Source: an uncultured Clostridia bacterium
GTDB taxonomy: Bacteria > Bacillota > Clostridia > UMGS1810
Direction: 5' to 3'
Assembly (NCBI GenBank): GCA_934454585.1
Contig: CAKSFP010000007.1
Coordinates: forward strand, 53,029-117,028
Length of the DNA stretch: 64,000 nt
Shown here one piece after another: positions 16,953 through 26,012 of this stretch (positions are counted from its first letter, which is position 1; each line of letters starts with the position of its first letter). The notes beneath the pieces are model-generated. The model was not told the DNA's origin. It was given only the letters and a program-made list of their open reading frames with translations, and did not search any database. The position numbers and the translations under genes were made by a program.

Positions 16953-18119
16953 TTATGCCAAGTAGTTGAGAACATTCACCGTTTTGTTGTCCCGTATGTA
17001 AACCCGGGGAACTCTCTTGCCGATGACACATATTGTTTCGTAGTTTATCGTACCCATGAGGGCGGCAACAGATTCTACTGTAATTGTATTATTGCCATCC
17101 GAACCGAATAATATAACCTCATCGCCGATTTTTATGTCCTCAATTTCCGTGACATCCGCCATAAGCTGATCCATGCATATGTTGCCGACTATATTTGCCT
17201 TTTTGCCGCGGATCAGTACCTGGGCTTTCCCGGATAGTATGCGCGAATATCCGTCGGCATAGCCGATAGCTATGGTTGCGATTCTCGTGCCCGGCTTGGC
17301 GATGTACTTGCCGCCATAGCTCACGGGCGTGTCGACCTTTATCCGCTTAAGATTTGTCACCACGGATTTAAGCTGCATGGCAGGCTTCAAGCCGAGGTTA
17401 TTAATCGGTACATCGTCGCTCGGCGCCAGTCCATAGGTGATGATGCCGCTGCGTACCATGTCCATGTGATACTTCGGATATTGGATTATCCCGGCAGAAT
17501 TGCATATGTGCTTTGTGGGGATGTGTACTCCGCGTTTTTCCAGTTCGTCCGTTATGAACCTGAAGCGCTCAAACTGCAGATCCGTATAGTCGCGCTCCGT
17601 CTCGTCCGCTTTTGCAAAGTGCGAGAATATGCCGTCTATTTCGATGTTTGGCAGTTTTGATATTTCCACTATGCTCTCGAGTATCCTTTCCGTGCTGTCG
17701 CTGCCTGTGCACACATAGCCTATGCGTGACATACCTGTATCGAGTTTTATATGGATTTTGGCAGTCTTGCCGAGTTTTACTGCAGTGTCGGATATGGTCT
17801 TTGCAAACCTGTATCCGAATACAACCGGCATAATGTCGTTTGCGATTATCCGCTCCAAATCGTCGCGGAATATGACCCCGAGTATGAGTATGGGGTTTTT
17901 GAATCCGGCTTTTCTTATCTGAACAGCCTCATCCGCTGTGGCAACGCCGAATGCGTCAGCACCGTTGTCCGCAAGTGCCGACGCCACTTCGAAAAATCCG
18001 TGACCGTATGCGTCCGCCTTTATTATAGCCATTATCTTGGCGTTCGGCGAAGTAATCTTTCTTATCTGTTTTATGTTGCCTACTACGGCATCAATGTCAA
18101 TTTCAGCCCATGCTCTCAT
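16953..18119 (-). CDS. alr: Alanine racemase
   Basis: This 388-residue PLP enzyme makes D-alanine for peptidoglycan. PLP lysine is K34 in IIKADAYGHG; the second catalytic residue, Tyr, sits in SYGGKYIAKPGTRIATIAIGYADGY. The C-terminal beta domain holds GNICMDQLM. The ATG follows AGAGGG. It lies directly after a GerS-like lipoprotein gene, as in the C. difficile gerS-alr2 operon, where the racemase has also been linked to spore traits. Whether this is the only racemase in the genome cannot be told from the window. Confidence 0.95.
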   Translation of the reverse strand: MRAWAEIDIDAVVGNIKQIRKITSPNAKIMAIIKADAYGHGFFEVASALADNGADAFGVATADEAVQIRKAGFKNPILILGVIFRDDLERIIANDIMPVVFGYRFAKTISDTAVKLGKTAKIHIKLDTGMSRIGYVCTGSDSTERILESIVEISKLPNIEIDGIFSHFAKADETERDYTDLQFERFRFITDELEKRGVHIPTKHICNSAGIIQYPKYHMDMVRSGIITYGLAPSDDVPINNLGLKPAMQLKSVVTNLKRIKVDTPVSYGGKYIAKPGTRIATIAIGYADGYSRILSGKAQVLIRGKKANIVGNICMDQLMADVTEIEDIKIGDEVILFGSDGNNTITVESVAALMGTINYETICVIGKRVPRVYIRDNKTVNVLNYLA

Positions 18120-18151
18120 ATGTTTTTCCCTCTTTCGTGTTCTGAGTAGAT

Positions 18152-18721
18152 TTATTTTGTTTCGAATGATTTGAATATCACTTTTATTATTTCGTTTCTG
18201 TCCGCATCATATGTACACAGTTCTTTGGGGACTATGCCTTTATTTTGGATGGTCAGTTTCATCGTCTTGCCGTATTTTGTCGGCTTTGTCAATTCGCAGT
18301 CGAGCACCGTTGTGCCGTTGCTCTCTGCTGACATTGCTCCGACCGTCATGCTTGTGTTCTCGCTCTCGTAGTAGCTTGCAAAAAATGTGTCGAGCAATAT
18401 CAGCATATCGCTGTCGTCCGTCGGTACCTCGTTTATCAGGTCGCCGCGCACTATGCGCGCTTTTCCGTTCGTCAGAGTCACCGACGCGTCGGGGTAGTCT
18501 ATCTCGTGAGTGTTGCTTGCGCTGTCGTAATCACAGGTGAAGTGATATGTGTTCTCATTTTTGTTTGATTTAACCACCGCGTCGCACTGCGCCGTATAAC
18601 TCGGCATGGTGTAGAATTTGCTGTGGATTTTTCCGTGGATGTCGGCACTATCGGCGCCGCATGAGCACAGAATCAACGCAAGTGAAACCGTCAATAAAAC
18701 AGCAAGATATGGTTTTTGCAA
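18152..18721 (-). CDS. GerS-like (LolA-fold) lipoprotein
   Basis: 189 residues with a lipoprotein signal ending LCSC and a beta-rich body (HFTCDYDSASNTHEIDYPDASVTLTNGKARIVRGDLINEV, then LDCELTKPTKYGKTMKLTIQNKGIVPKELCTYDADRNEIIKV) resembling the LolA/outer-membrane lipoprotein-sorting fold. In C. difficile the equivalent gene next to alr2 is gerS, needed for cortex degradation in germination through its partner CwlD. The homology call is from fold and position. Its frame overlaps the upstream stop; TTG 18721, with GGGAG nine bases upstream, is preferred to TTG 18730. Confidence 0.7.
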   Translation of the reverse strand: MQKPYLAVLLTVSLALILCSCGADSADIHGKIHSKFYTMPSYTAQCDAVVKSNKNENTYHFTCDYDSASNTHEIDYPDASVTLTNGKARIVRGDLINEVPTDDSDMLILLDTFFASYYESENTSMTVGAMSAESNGTTVLDCELTKPTKYGKTMKLTIQNKGIVPKELCTYDADRNEIIKVIFKSFETK

Positions 18722-18726
18722 TATTT

Positions 18727-20001
18727 TCAACTCCCGATACTGTATTTGACAGCATAAGGCAGATATGATATTATATCCGTCGGCAATAATCCGTATTCAC
18801 CCATTTCCTGTGCCGCCATGTCAGCGGCAAGCGAGTGGACATACACTCCGGCTGCGGCGGCGTCAAACAGCGGAAATCCCTGGCACACAAATGAAGCGAT
18901 TGCGCCGGAGAGCACATCTCCGCTGCCGCCGGTTGCCATGCCCGGGTTGCCCAGACGGTTTGTCATCAGTCTGCCGTCGGGCGATGCAACCACTGTTTCA
19001 TGCGACTTGAGCACAAGCACAACGCCGTATTCACGGGCAAAATCTTTTGCATATTCCGCCGTGTGACTGAGTATGTCCGATATTTCTTTTTTGCACAGCC
19101 GTGCAAATTCGCCCACATGGGGCGTGAGTATTACCGATTTATGCTCCCTCAGTATATTTGTATTCACCGATACGGAATTTATTCCGTCCGCATCGGCAAC
19201 TATGGGAGATCCGCAATTTTCAAGCAAATTTCGCGCCAGTTCCTCGGTGCCGCGGTTGTGACCGAGACCTGGGCCGAAAAGCACGCAGTCGGCTTTCTGC
19301 GCACGCGACAGTATCTTTTCACTGTCGGCGGTGTTGATTATTCCGTCCGTATCTGCCAACGGCAGAGTCATCGCCTCGGTGAGGCGCATTTCAAATATGG
19401 TGTTCAGGCTCCGCGGACAGCCGAGCGTCACAAGTCCGGCGCCGCAGCGCAGGGCAGAGTTTGCCGACATTATCGCTGCGCCAGTGAGCCCGGTCGACCC
19501 GGCTATAGAAAACAGTCTGCCGCAGTCACCCTTGTGCATATCCCGGCGGCGCGGTTTTATAACTGTGCGGATGTAGTCGGGATTTATCACTTCGTCAGCG
19601 GCATCGGTTAATTTTTGCACGGTGCGTTCGTACAGGGCAAAACGACTGTCGGACGACATTGTGACCGCAGCAACGGCGTAGTCTTTCTCATGCGTCAGCG
19701 ATACTTTGCAATTGCTTAAACCACGGGACGAAGCTATGGCGGACAGCTTGTCGGACATGACAATGTACGGCTTGCCGAGGGCATCGTGCATCAGGGATAT
19801 GTCGCGTAAATCGAATCCGCGCATGCCGGTTCCGAGCGCTTTGGAAAAAGCCTCTTTTGCGGCAAAGGCGGCAGCGAGGCTTTCGGGTTTGTCGGGTCGG
19901 AAAAAAGGCTTTTCCGCATCGGACAGTATTTTGTCGGCGAGACGCTGCACGCCGATTTTTTTAATTCTTTCAATCTTGATTATATCTATTCCGACAGACA
20001 T
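18727..20001 (-). CDS. Fused holo-ACP synthase and ADP-dependent NAD(P)H-hydrate dehydratase
   Basis: A single 424-residue frame with two enzymes. Residues 1-112 are AcpS: GIDIIKIERI with metal ligand D6, and LAAAFAAKEAFSKALGTG with E50, then VSLTHEKDYAVAAV. This part puts 4'-phosphopantetheine on acyl carrier protein. Residues about 140-424 are NnrD, which repairs hydrated NAD(P)H: GSTGLTGAAIMSANSALRCGAGLV, FGPGLG, ADGIN, LTPHVGEFARL and GNPGMATGGSGDVLSG. The usual NnrE epimerase domain is missing. ATG 20001 follows AAGGGA and starts 4 bases after the previous stop. The two genes are usually adjacent, so this is a simple fusion. Confidence 0.9.
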   Translation of the reverse strand: MSVGIDIIKIERIKKIGVQRLADKILSDAEKPFFRPDKPESLAAAFAAKEAFSKALGTGMRGFDLRDISLMHDALGKPYIVMSDKLSAIASSRGLSNCKVSLTHEKDYAVAAVTMSSDSRFALYERTVQKLTDAADEVINPDYIRTVIKPRRRDMHKGDCGRLFSIAGSTGLTGAAIMSANSALRCGAGLVTLGCPRSLNTIFEMRLTEAMTLPLADTDGIINTADSEKILSRAQKADCVLFGPGLGHNRGTEELARNLLENCGSPIVADADGINSVSVNTNILREHKSVILTPHVGEFARLCKKEISDILSHTAEYAKDFAREYGVVLVLKSHETVVASPDGRLMTNRLGNPGMATGGSGDVLSGAIASFVCQGFPLFDAAAAGVYVHSLAADMAAQEMGEYGLLPTDIISYLPYAVKYSIGS

Positions 20002-20005
20002 ATTT

Positions 20006-20530
20006 TCACATTCCCTTGGTGTATACTTTTCTGGGGGCAATCCGCTTTGCGTTGTCAACCATCTTCTGAGTCGGGTTGAAAATGAGTTTTACTCTTGTGC
20101 CGTTCGTATCGGTGATGATGTAGTATGCCTCCGGGTCATCGGCGCTCTTTGCAGCCATATGCACCTTGGCAAAAGTGCCGTTCTCCTCAGCTCTGAAATC
20201 GGGATAACCCACGGGCGCCATAAGTTCCATGTCGGAAAAACGCACGCTGATCACTCTTTTTCTCTTGCGGCGGTTGATTATCTTGTCCACATCCAGATCC
20301 GTATTTGTCACGATGTATTCGTACTCGATGTTGAAATTTGTGATAACAATGTATGACAGATACACCATGCCGACATCAACCAAGCCGACAAGTCCGGATA
20401 TTGCGGCAACACCCAAAAAGGGGAATGTCAGCATCCACACAAGCAGCGTGGCGATGACCATGCCGACTGCCGCAATGTATACGAAGGGCGATTTCTTTTG
20501 TTTGATGATATACTCTGTGAAAAAATCCAT
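20006..20530 (-). CDS. Conserved membrane protein with PH-like C-terminal domain (DUF6106-like)
   Basis: 174 residues: a short cytoplasmic N-terminus (MDFFTEYIIKQKKSP), two adjacent membrane helices (about residues 17-65), then a soluble beta-rich region with IEYEYIVTNTDLDVDKIINRRKRKRV, which has the look of a bacterial PH-type domain. The family name is from memory of clostridial sequences opening the same way. AAAGGAG precedes the ATG. It is the first gene of the unit leading into AcpS-NnrD. Function unknown. Confidence 0.7.
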   Translation of the reverse strand: MDFFTEYIIKQKKSPFVYIAAVGMVIATLLVWMLTFPFLGVAAISGLVGLVDVGMVYLSYIVITNFNIEYEYIVTNTDLDVDKIINRRKRKRVISVRFSDMELMAPVGYPDFRAEENGTFAKVHMAAKSADDPEAYYIITDTNGTRVKLIFNPTQKMVDNAKRIAPRKVYTKGM

Positions 20531-20608
20531 GTTAAATTCTCCTTTGTATGAACAAACCTAAATAAAACGGGCGTTCGTTTTGTTAATGATATTCTACCAT
20601 AAAATAAT

Positions 20609-21508
20609 CTATTTTACAATACCCAACCGTGCAAAAAAATTTTCACTCGATATTCCGTAAGGGCGGTTGTTCCGCTTGAGCATATACAGGCTCTCCGGGT
20701 CGCGCGTGATGCGGCTGATTCCCTCTGTGCACGACAGACTCATGCGCAGACCGAGTTCATCGAGCACAGGGCGCGCCTCTGCGCTTGCCGCACCGAAAGG
20801 ATATACCATGCATATCGGCGATTTGCCCGTTGCGGCGGCTATTTTTTCGTTCGCCTTGCCAAGGTCGGCTTTTAGCCTCGACTGATATTCCGCGGCGCTC
20901 TCGGAGCGCATTTTTGCACAGCCGCGCCGTCCGTTCATCATCTTGTGCAGATTGTATGTGTGGTTTTGAAAACTCACCAGACCCGATTCCGCCATTTCCC
21001 TTATGTTGTCCCAACACAGGTTGGCGTAGTTCGGGTTCATGTCGCCGCTCTCGGTGTAGTTGTCGGATTCTATCGCTATCGGTGATATGGTTGCTTTCAC
21101 ATTTTGTTCTTTCAGTATTGGGTATATGTAGACATAGTTGTTGTAGTAGCCGTCGTCAATTGTTATCATTGCGCATTTGTCGGGCAAGTCTTTGCGGCAA
21201 TCGGCATAGTCCGCAAGGTCGTCACAGGTCACAAATTCATACCCGTGCGATTTCAGATATAGTATGTCTTGCTCAAACAACTGCGGAGTTATGGTGTATG
21301 TGCCGCATTTTGATGTGATCTTTGAGAAATTGTGATACATGACGATTACTATTGGTATGCCGTCGCTGTCGGCGGACTCTGCTTCGCCGGAGGTCGGCAG
21401 TGCTCTGCCGGATGAGATGGCGGTTGTGATGAGCACCCCGATCGCTATGCCGGCTATTGCCGCCGTTGCCGCGGCAAATATGCGGCGCGCGTTAAAGGTT
21501 ATTATCAA
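20609..21508 (-). CDS. Polysaccharide deacetylase family protein (membrane-anchored)
   Basis: 299 residues with one N-terminal membrane anchor (FAAATAAIAGIAIGVLITTAI) and an extracellular NodB-type domain: ITIDDGYYNNY supplies the catalytic Asp pair, NHTYNLH the metal-binding histidines, and CMVYPFGA a later conserved strand. Such enzymes remove N-acetyl groups from peptidoglycan or other surface glycans. The start is a TTG with AAAGGGG ten bases upstream; no ATG is available near it. A role in cortex or wall modification is plausible from the surrounding envelope genes but is not shown. Confidence 0.85.
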   Translation of the reverse strand: MIITFNARRIFAAATAAIAGIAIGVLITTAISSGRALPTSGEAESADSDGIPIVIVMYHNFSKITSKCGTYTITPQLFEQDILYLKSHGYEFVTCDDLADYADCRKDLPDKCAMITIDDGYYNNYVYIYPILKEQNVKATISPIAIESDNYTESGDMNPNYANLCWDNIREMAESGLVSFQNHTYNLHKMMNGRRGCAKMRSESAAEYQSRLKADLGKANEKIAAATGKSPICMVYPFGAASAEARPVLDELGLRMSLSCTEGISRITRDPESLYMLKRNNRPYGISSENFFARLGIVK

Positions 21509-21662
21509 TTTTGTCTCGCCCCTTTGTGAAAGATAATATAAATATATTCGCAGCGGAGATGGTTTATTAATGAGTGAGTTTGCAAATAAAGGGATTTATC
21601 AATCCGAATTCGACAAAAAACCGTCCCAACTTAACAAATGAACAGTTAATTGAAAAAAACAC

Positions 21663-21691
21663 TTGATTTTATTGCTGAAATAGTATATAAT
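21663..21691 (+). promoter_or_regulatory. SigA-type promoter of the metallophosphoesterase gene
   Basis: TTGATT (21663-21668), 17-base spacer, TATAAT (21686-21691). The rest of the 21509-21733 divergent gap shows no other clear signal. Confidence 0.7.
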
Positions 21692-21733
21692 ATCTATTTG
21701 TGTAGCTATTAATTGTGTAAAAGAGGTGTTTTG

Positions 21734-22459
21734 ATGGCGGTATACGCAATGTCGGATTTACATCTGGCGCTCAGTGCAGACAAACCTATGGATGTTTTCG
21801 GCGGCAGATGGGATGACTACATGCAGCGTATATGCGACAACTGGAACGCCACCGTTGGATGCGGCGACACGGTGCTCATCGGAGGAGATGTGTCCTGGGC
21901 GATGTATCTTTCCCAGTGCGATGCGGATTTTGATTTTATCAATCGGCTTTCAGGACGCAAGATTATATCAAAGGGCAACCACGACTATTGGTGGGAGAGT
22001 ATCACAAAGATGAACACATACCTTGCAGAAAAAGGCTTTGACACGATATCGTTTATGCATAACAACAGTTTTTTGATTGAAAATTATGCGATATGCGGCA
22101 CCCGTGGCTGGACAATTCCGTCATCGGATAATTTCGGCACGGCAGATGTAAAGATGTATGAACGCGAGCTTAACCGTCTCGATTTGTCCGCACAGGATAT
22201 GCGCCGTGCCATAGAGCGCAGCGGCAGGTTTGATTTTGAGCGCGTTGCTGTTTTGCACTATCCGCCCGTCACAAGTGGCGGCATGGTTGATGATGGAATA
22301 GCTGCATTGCTGAAAGAGAACGGAATCACAAAATGTATTTACGGACATCTTCACGGCGCAGCATGCGCAAATGCATTCTGCGGTGAGAATGACGGGATTA
22401 AATATCGGCTTGTCTCGTCGGATTTTATGAATTTTGAGCCATGCAATCTGAATTTTTAG
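21734..22459 (+). CDS. Metallophosphoesterase
   Basis: 241 residues of the calcineurin-like fold. The metal-binding motifs are visible in order: SDLHLAL (DxH), GGDVSW (GDxxW), KGNHDYWW (GNHD), LHYPPV and YGHLHG (GHxH). This form with GDVSWAMYL and KGNHDYWW matches a conserved clostridial group of predicted phosphohydrolases, whose substrate is not established to my knowledge. ATG 21734 follows AAGAGGTG. The gene ends just before the trigger factor promoter and is probably monocistronic. Confidence 0.88.
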   Translation: MAVYAMSDLHLALSADKPMDVFGGRWDDYMQRICDNWNATVGCGDTVLIGGDVSWAMYLSQCDADFDFINRLSGRKIISKGNHDYWWESITKMNTYLAEKGFDTISFMHNNSFLIENYAICGTRGWTIPSSDNFGTADVKMYERELNRLDLSAQDMRRAIERSGRFDFERVAVLHYPPVTSGGMVDDGIAALLKENGITKCIYGHLHGAACANAFCGENDGIKYRLVSSDFMNFEPCNLNF

Positions 22460-22471
22460 GTATAAAAGTCA

Positions 22472-22501
22472 TTGAAATTTTACCTGAAAATTTGGTATAA
22501 T
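22472..22501 (+). promoter_or_regulatory. Promoter of tig-clpP-clpX
   Basis: TTGAAA (22472-22477), 18-base spacer, TATAAT (22496-22501) with extended TGG. No CIRCE or CtsR-type repeat was seen around it, so heat-shock control is not evident. Confidence 0.7.
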
Positions 22502-22537
22502 ATTAAGTGGAATTTTTTGAAATGGGGGAACCTACAA

Positions 22538-23977
22538 ATGAAGTTAATAAAAAACGAACAGCTTGACAAAAATAAAGTTAAGCTCACAATCGAAATTGAC
22601 AAGGAAGCTTTTGAGGATGCTATGAACAAATCCTACAAAAAGAATGTTAAGTACATAAACATTCCCGGATTCAGAAAAGGCAAAGCACCGAGACACCTTG
22701 TTGAAAGATATTACGGTGAGGGTGTATTCTATGAGGATGCAATCAATTTTGTGTGCCCCGACGCATACGAATTTGCCGTTAAGGAAGCCGGCATAGAGCC
22801 TGTTGACCGCCCCGAGATAGACATTGAGGAAATCGGCGACGGCAAGGAAACGGTAATCACCGCAACAGTTATCACCAAGCCTGAAGTAGAGCTTGGCGAG
22901 TATCTCGGCGTTAAGGTTGAAAAAAATGTTTACGAAACCAAAGATGAAGATATCGAAAAGCAGATAAAGGCCGATCAGAGCAAAAATGCACGCATGATAC
23001 CCGTTGAGGACAGAGCCGTGAAGATGGGCGATTCTACCATTATAGATTTTGAGGGCTTTGTGGACGGCAAGGCGTTCGACGGCGGCAAAGCCGAGGACTA
23101 CACTCTTGTTATCGGCAGCGGTAGCTTTATCCCCGGTTTTGAGGACGGACTTGTCGGAGCGGAAATCGGTAAAGAGACTGAAGTCAATGTGAAGTTCCCT
23201 GAGGATTATCACAGCGAGGAGCTTAAAGGCAAAGACGCTACATTCAAAGTAACTGTTAAGGAAATCAACGAAGAAGAACTTCCGGAGCTTAACGATGACT
23301 TTGCTAAAGATGTTTCTGAGTTTGATTCATTCGATGAATACAAAAAAGACATTAAGGATAAACTCGATAAAGCTAACGATGAAAGAACCAAAGCCGAATT
23401 CGAGAACAATGTTCTTGCCGAAGTTACCAAGAACGCAACGGTTGACATTCCCGACTGTATGATTGACGCAAGACTTGAAGATATGCTCAGAGATTTTGAC
23501 TACCGTCTCTCTGCTCAGGGCATGAATCTTGAACAGTACATGAAGATTACAGGCTCCACTGTGGATTCTTTCAAGGCGCAGTTCAAAGATCAGGCTGCTG
23601 AGCAGGTTAAGATGAATCTGGTTCTCGAGGCAATTTCAAAGAAAGAGAACATCGAAGTAAGTGACGATGAAATCGAAGACGAGCTTAAAAAGATGGCTGA
23701 AGCATACAGCATGGAACTAGACAAGGTTAGAACTCTCATCGGCGATGCGGAAAAAGAAAGTCTCGAAGCTGAGATTAAGACAAGAAAAGCTGTTAAACTT
23801 GTGACAGAGTCCGCAAAGGAGAAGAAAGCAAGAAAGAGCACAAAGAAAGCCGACGATGCTGAAGATGCCGAGAAGAAACCGGCAAAGAAAACTACAAAAA
23901 AAGCTGCCGAGTCAAAAGACGAGCCGGCTAAAAAGACAACAAGAAAGAAGAAAACAGAAGATAAAGAAGATAAATAG
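22538..23977 (+). CDS. tig: Trigger factor chaperone with Lys-rich C-terminal tail
   Basis: The ribosome-associated folding chaperone, 479 residues. The N-terminal ribosome-docking signature is GFRKGKAPRHLVE; the FKBP-type prolyl isomerase domain runs roughly 155-245 (GDSTIIDFEGFVDGKAFDGG to FKVTVKEI); the helical C-terminal arms follow. After about residue 425 there is an unusual tail of Lys/Ala/Thr blocks (KKPAKKTTKKAAESKDEPAKK) ending DKEDK, some 50 residues beyond the normal family end. ATG 22538 follows TGGGGGAAC; an upstream in-frame ATG is not homologous. Confidence 0.95.
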   Translation: MKLIKNEQLDKNKVKLTIEIDKEAFEDAMNKSYKKNVKYINIPGFRKGKAPRHLVERYYGEGVFYEDAINFVCPDAYEFAVKEAGIEPVDRPEIDIEEIGDGKETVITATVITKPEVELGEYLGVKVEKNVYETKDEDIEKQIKADQSKNARMIPVEDRAVKMGDSTIIDFEGFVDGKAFDGGKAEDYTLVIGSGSFIPGFEDGLVGAEIGKETEVNVKFPEDYHSEELKGKDATFKVTVKEINEEELPELNDDFAKDVSEFDSFDEYKKDIKDKLDKANDERTKAEFENNVLAEVTKNATVDIPDCMIDARLEDMLRDFDYRLSAQGMNLEQYMKITGSTVDSFKAQFKDQAAEQVKMNLVLEAISKKENIEVSDDEIEDELKKMAEAYSMELDKVRTLIGDAEKESLEAEIKTRKAVKLVTESAKEKKARKSTKKADDAEDAEKKPAKKTTKKAAESKDEPAKKTTRKKKTEDKEDK

Positions 23978-23990
23978 TTTTTCAAAAAAT

Positions 23991-24024
23991 GCCAAGCACG
24001 CATAGCTGTGCTTGGCTCTGTTTT
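23991..24024 (+). terminator. Hairpin between tig and clpP
   Basis: 9-bp perfect arms GCCAAGCAC (23991-23999) and GTGCTTGGC (24008-24016), then TCTGTTTT. Possibly a partial terminator or mRNA stability element, since no clpP promoter is evident. Confidence 0.55.
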
Positions 24025-24060
24025 CAGGCGACACATAATATGACAGGAGGAATTGATTTT

Positions 24061-24645
24061 ATGAGTTTGGTACCTATGGTAATAGAGCAGACAAACAGGG
24101 GAGAACGCTCCTTTGATATTTACTCGAGACTTTTGAAAGACCGTATTATATTTTTGGACGGCGAGGTTAATGACGCTTCGGCAAGCATTGTTGTTGCCGA
24201 GTTGCTTTTCCTCGAGGGAGAGGATCCCGATAAGGACATCAGCCTGTATATAAACAGTCCCGGCGGCTCGGTAACTGCCGGCATGGCAATATTCGATACC
24301 ATGCAGTATATAAAGTGCGATGTATCTACCATATGCGTGGGTATGGCGGCGTCCATGGGCGCATTTTTGCTCACGGCAGGTGCAAAGGGCAAGAGGTACG
24401 CTTTGCCCAACAGCGAAATCATGATTCATCAGCCGCTCGGCGGTATGCAAGGACAGGCGAGTGATATGCAGATTCATGCGGAGCACATTGTGGCAACCAA
24501 GGAAAAACTTAACAGGATTCTCAGCGAAAGAACCGGTCAGCCGTATGAAAAAATAGTTTCGGATACCGACAGAGATAATTTCCTCTCGGCAGCAGCTGCA
24601 AAGGAATACGGTCTTATTGACGAGGTTATCGAAAAGAGAAAGTAA
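24061..24645 (+). CDS. clpP: ATP-dependent Clp protease proteolytic subunit
   Basis: 194-residue serine protease that forms the double-heptamer barrel degrading proteins fed by ClpX. The catalytic triad is S98 in GMAASMG, H123 in MIHQPLGG, and D172 in the SDTDRDNF segment. SPGGSVTAG provides the oxyanion strand. The ATG at 24061 has AGGAGG upstream. It is followed 11 bases later by clpX, the usual arrangement. Confidence 0.97.
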   Translation: MSLVPMVIEQTNRGERSFDIYSRLLKDRIIFLDGEVNDASASIVVAELLFLEGEDPDKDISLYINSPGGSVTAGMAIFDTMQYIKCDVSTICVGMAASMGAFLLTAGAKGKRYALPNSEIMIHQPLGGMQGQASDMQIHAEHIVATKEKLNRILSERTGQPYEKIVSDTDRDNFLSAAAAKEYGLIDEVIEKRK

Positions 24646-24656
24646 GGGGGTATTCA

Positions 24657-25940
24657 ATGAGCAAGGATATTGATGTAATCACCTGTTCTTTCTGCGGCAA
24701 GCGTCAGGACATGGTTGACAGAATGATAGCAGGTCCCGATTCGGGAATTTATATATGCAACGAATGTGTTGAGATATGCAATGAAATCCTCGATAATGAT
24801 TTTGAGGAATATCCTCAGCATGATATGCCCGATTTGGCAACACTTCCGAAACCGTCTGAAATTAAGTCGGTTCTTGATGAATATGTTGTCGGTCAGGACA
24901 GGGCAAAAAAGAGCCTTGCCATAGCGGTATACAACCACTACAAGCGTATCAACAGCGCTGTGAAAGATGATGATGGCGTAGAGATTCAAAAGAGCAATAT
25001 CATGATGCTCGGCCCCACAGGTTCAGGCAAGACTCTGCTCGCGCAAACTCTGGCAAGGATTATTGATGTACCTTTTGCCATAGCAGACGCAACATCGCTC
25101 ACCGAGGCGGGATATGTCGGTGAAGATGTGGAGAATATTTTGTTAAAGCTTATTCAGGCGGCAGATTATGACATAGCGCGCGCCGAAAAAGGCATAATAT
25201 ATGTTGATGAGATAGATAAAATATCGCGTAAGGGCGAAAATATGTCCATCACCCGCGATGTCAGCGGCGAGGGCGTTCAGCAGGCTCTGCTCAAGATTCT
25301 TGAGGGAACTGTTGCATCGGTACCGCCACAGGGCGGCAGAAAGCACCCTCAGCAGGAGTGCATACAGATAGACACTACCAACATTCTGTTTATCTGCGGC
25401 GGTGCATTCGACGGTATAGAGAAGATTATAGATCAGCGCGTGGGCAAAAAGTCTCTCGGATTCGGCGCAGAGATTGCATCTAAAGACGAGAAGAACATCG
25501 GCGATGTCATAGCTAAGGTCCAACCGCAGGATCTTATGAAATACGGTCTTATACCTGAGTTTATCGGCAGACTCAGCGTTATAGTTACGCTTGACGATCT
25601 TGACAAGGACGCACTCGTCAAGATTCTAACAGAGCCGAAAAACGCGCTCACAAAGCAGTATGCAAAGCTTTTGCAGATGGATGATGTTAAGCTGGAGTTT
25701 GACGATGCCGCGCTCAATGCGGTTGCCGAAAAGGCAATTGAGCGCAAAACGGGCGCAAGGGGGTTGCGCGCCATTATGGAGGAGACCATGAGCGACATCA
25801 TGTACGAGGCTCCGTCTGACCCTGCGCTTAAGAAATGCGTCATAACCAAATCAATGGTAGACGGCAAAAAGACATTTTTGCCGAAGGCAAATACGAGGGC
25901 ACGGGCAAAGTCTGCAACGCATCATAAAAAAGAAGCATAG
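24657..25940 (+). CDS. clpX: ClpX unfoldase, ATP-binding subunit of ClpXP
   Basis: 427 residues. The N-terminal zinc-binding domain has C10, C13, C34 and C37; the AAA+ module has Walker A GPTGSGKTLLAQ, Walker B IIYVDEIDKI, and the sensor/RKH region with ERKTGARGLRAIMEE. It recognises and unfolds substrates for ClpP. The tail after FLPKA is short and basic. Ribosome site AAGGGGG, translationally close to clpP. Confidence 0.97.
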   Translation: MSKDIDVITCSFCGKRQDMVDRMIAGPDSGIYICNECVEICNEILDNDFEEYPQHDMPDLATLPKPSEIKSVLDEYVVGQDRAKKSLAIAVYNHYKRINSAVKDDDGVEIQKSNIMMLGPTGSGKTLLAQTLARIIDVPFAIADATSLTEAGYVGEDVENILLKLIQAADYDIARAEKGIIYVDEIDKISRKGENMSITRDVSGEGVQQALLKILEGTVASVPPQGGRKHPQQECIQIDTTNILFICGGAFDGIEKIIDQRVGKKSLGFGAEIASKDEKNIGDVIAKVQPQDLMKYGLIPEFIGRLSVIVTLDDLDKDALVKILTEPKNALTKQYAKLLQMDDVKLEFDDAALNAVAEKAIERKTGARGLRAIMEETMSDIMYEAPSDPALKKCVITKSMVDGKKTFLPKANTRARAKSATHHKKEA

Positions 25941-26012
25941 ATATTTCAAACAGCGGGAAAGACTTCACTGCGTGGACTTTTGGCATAGCTGTACCGATTA
26001 TCTGTTAAATTG

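Noticed and set aside
23590..24657. Long minus-strand frame (355 codons) opposite tig and clpP
   Set aside because: It lies antisense to clearly conserved genes, has low-complexity Ser/Phe content, and no ribosome site or family motif.
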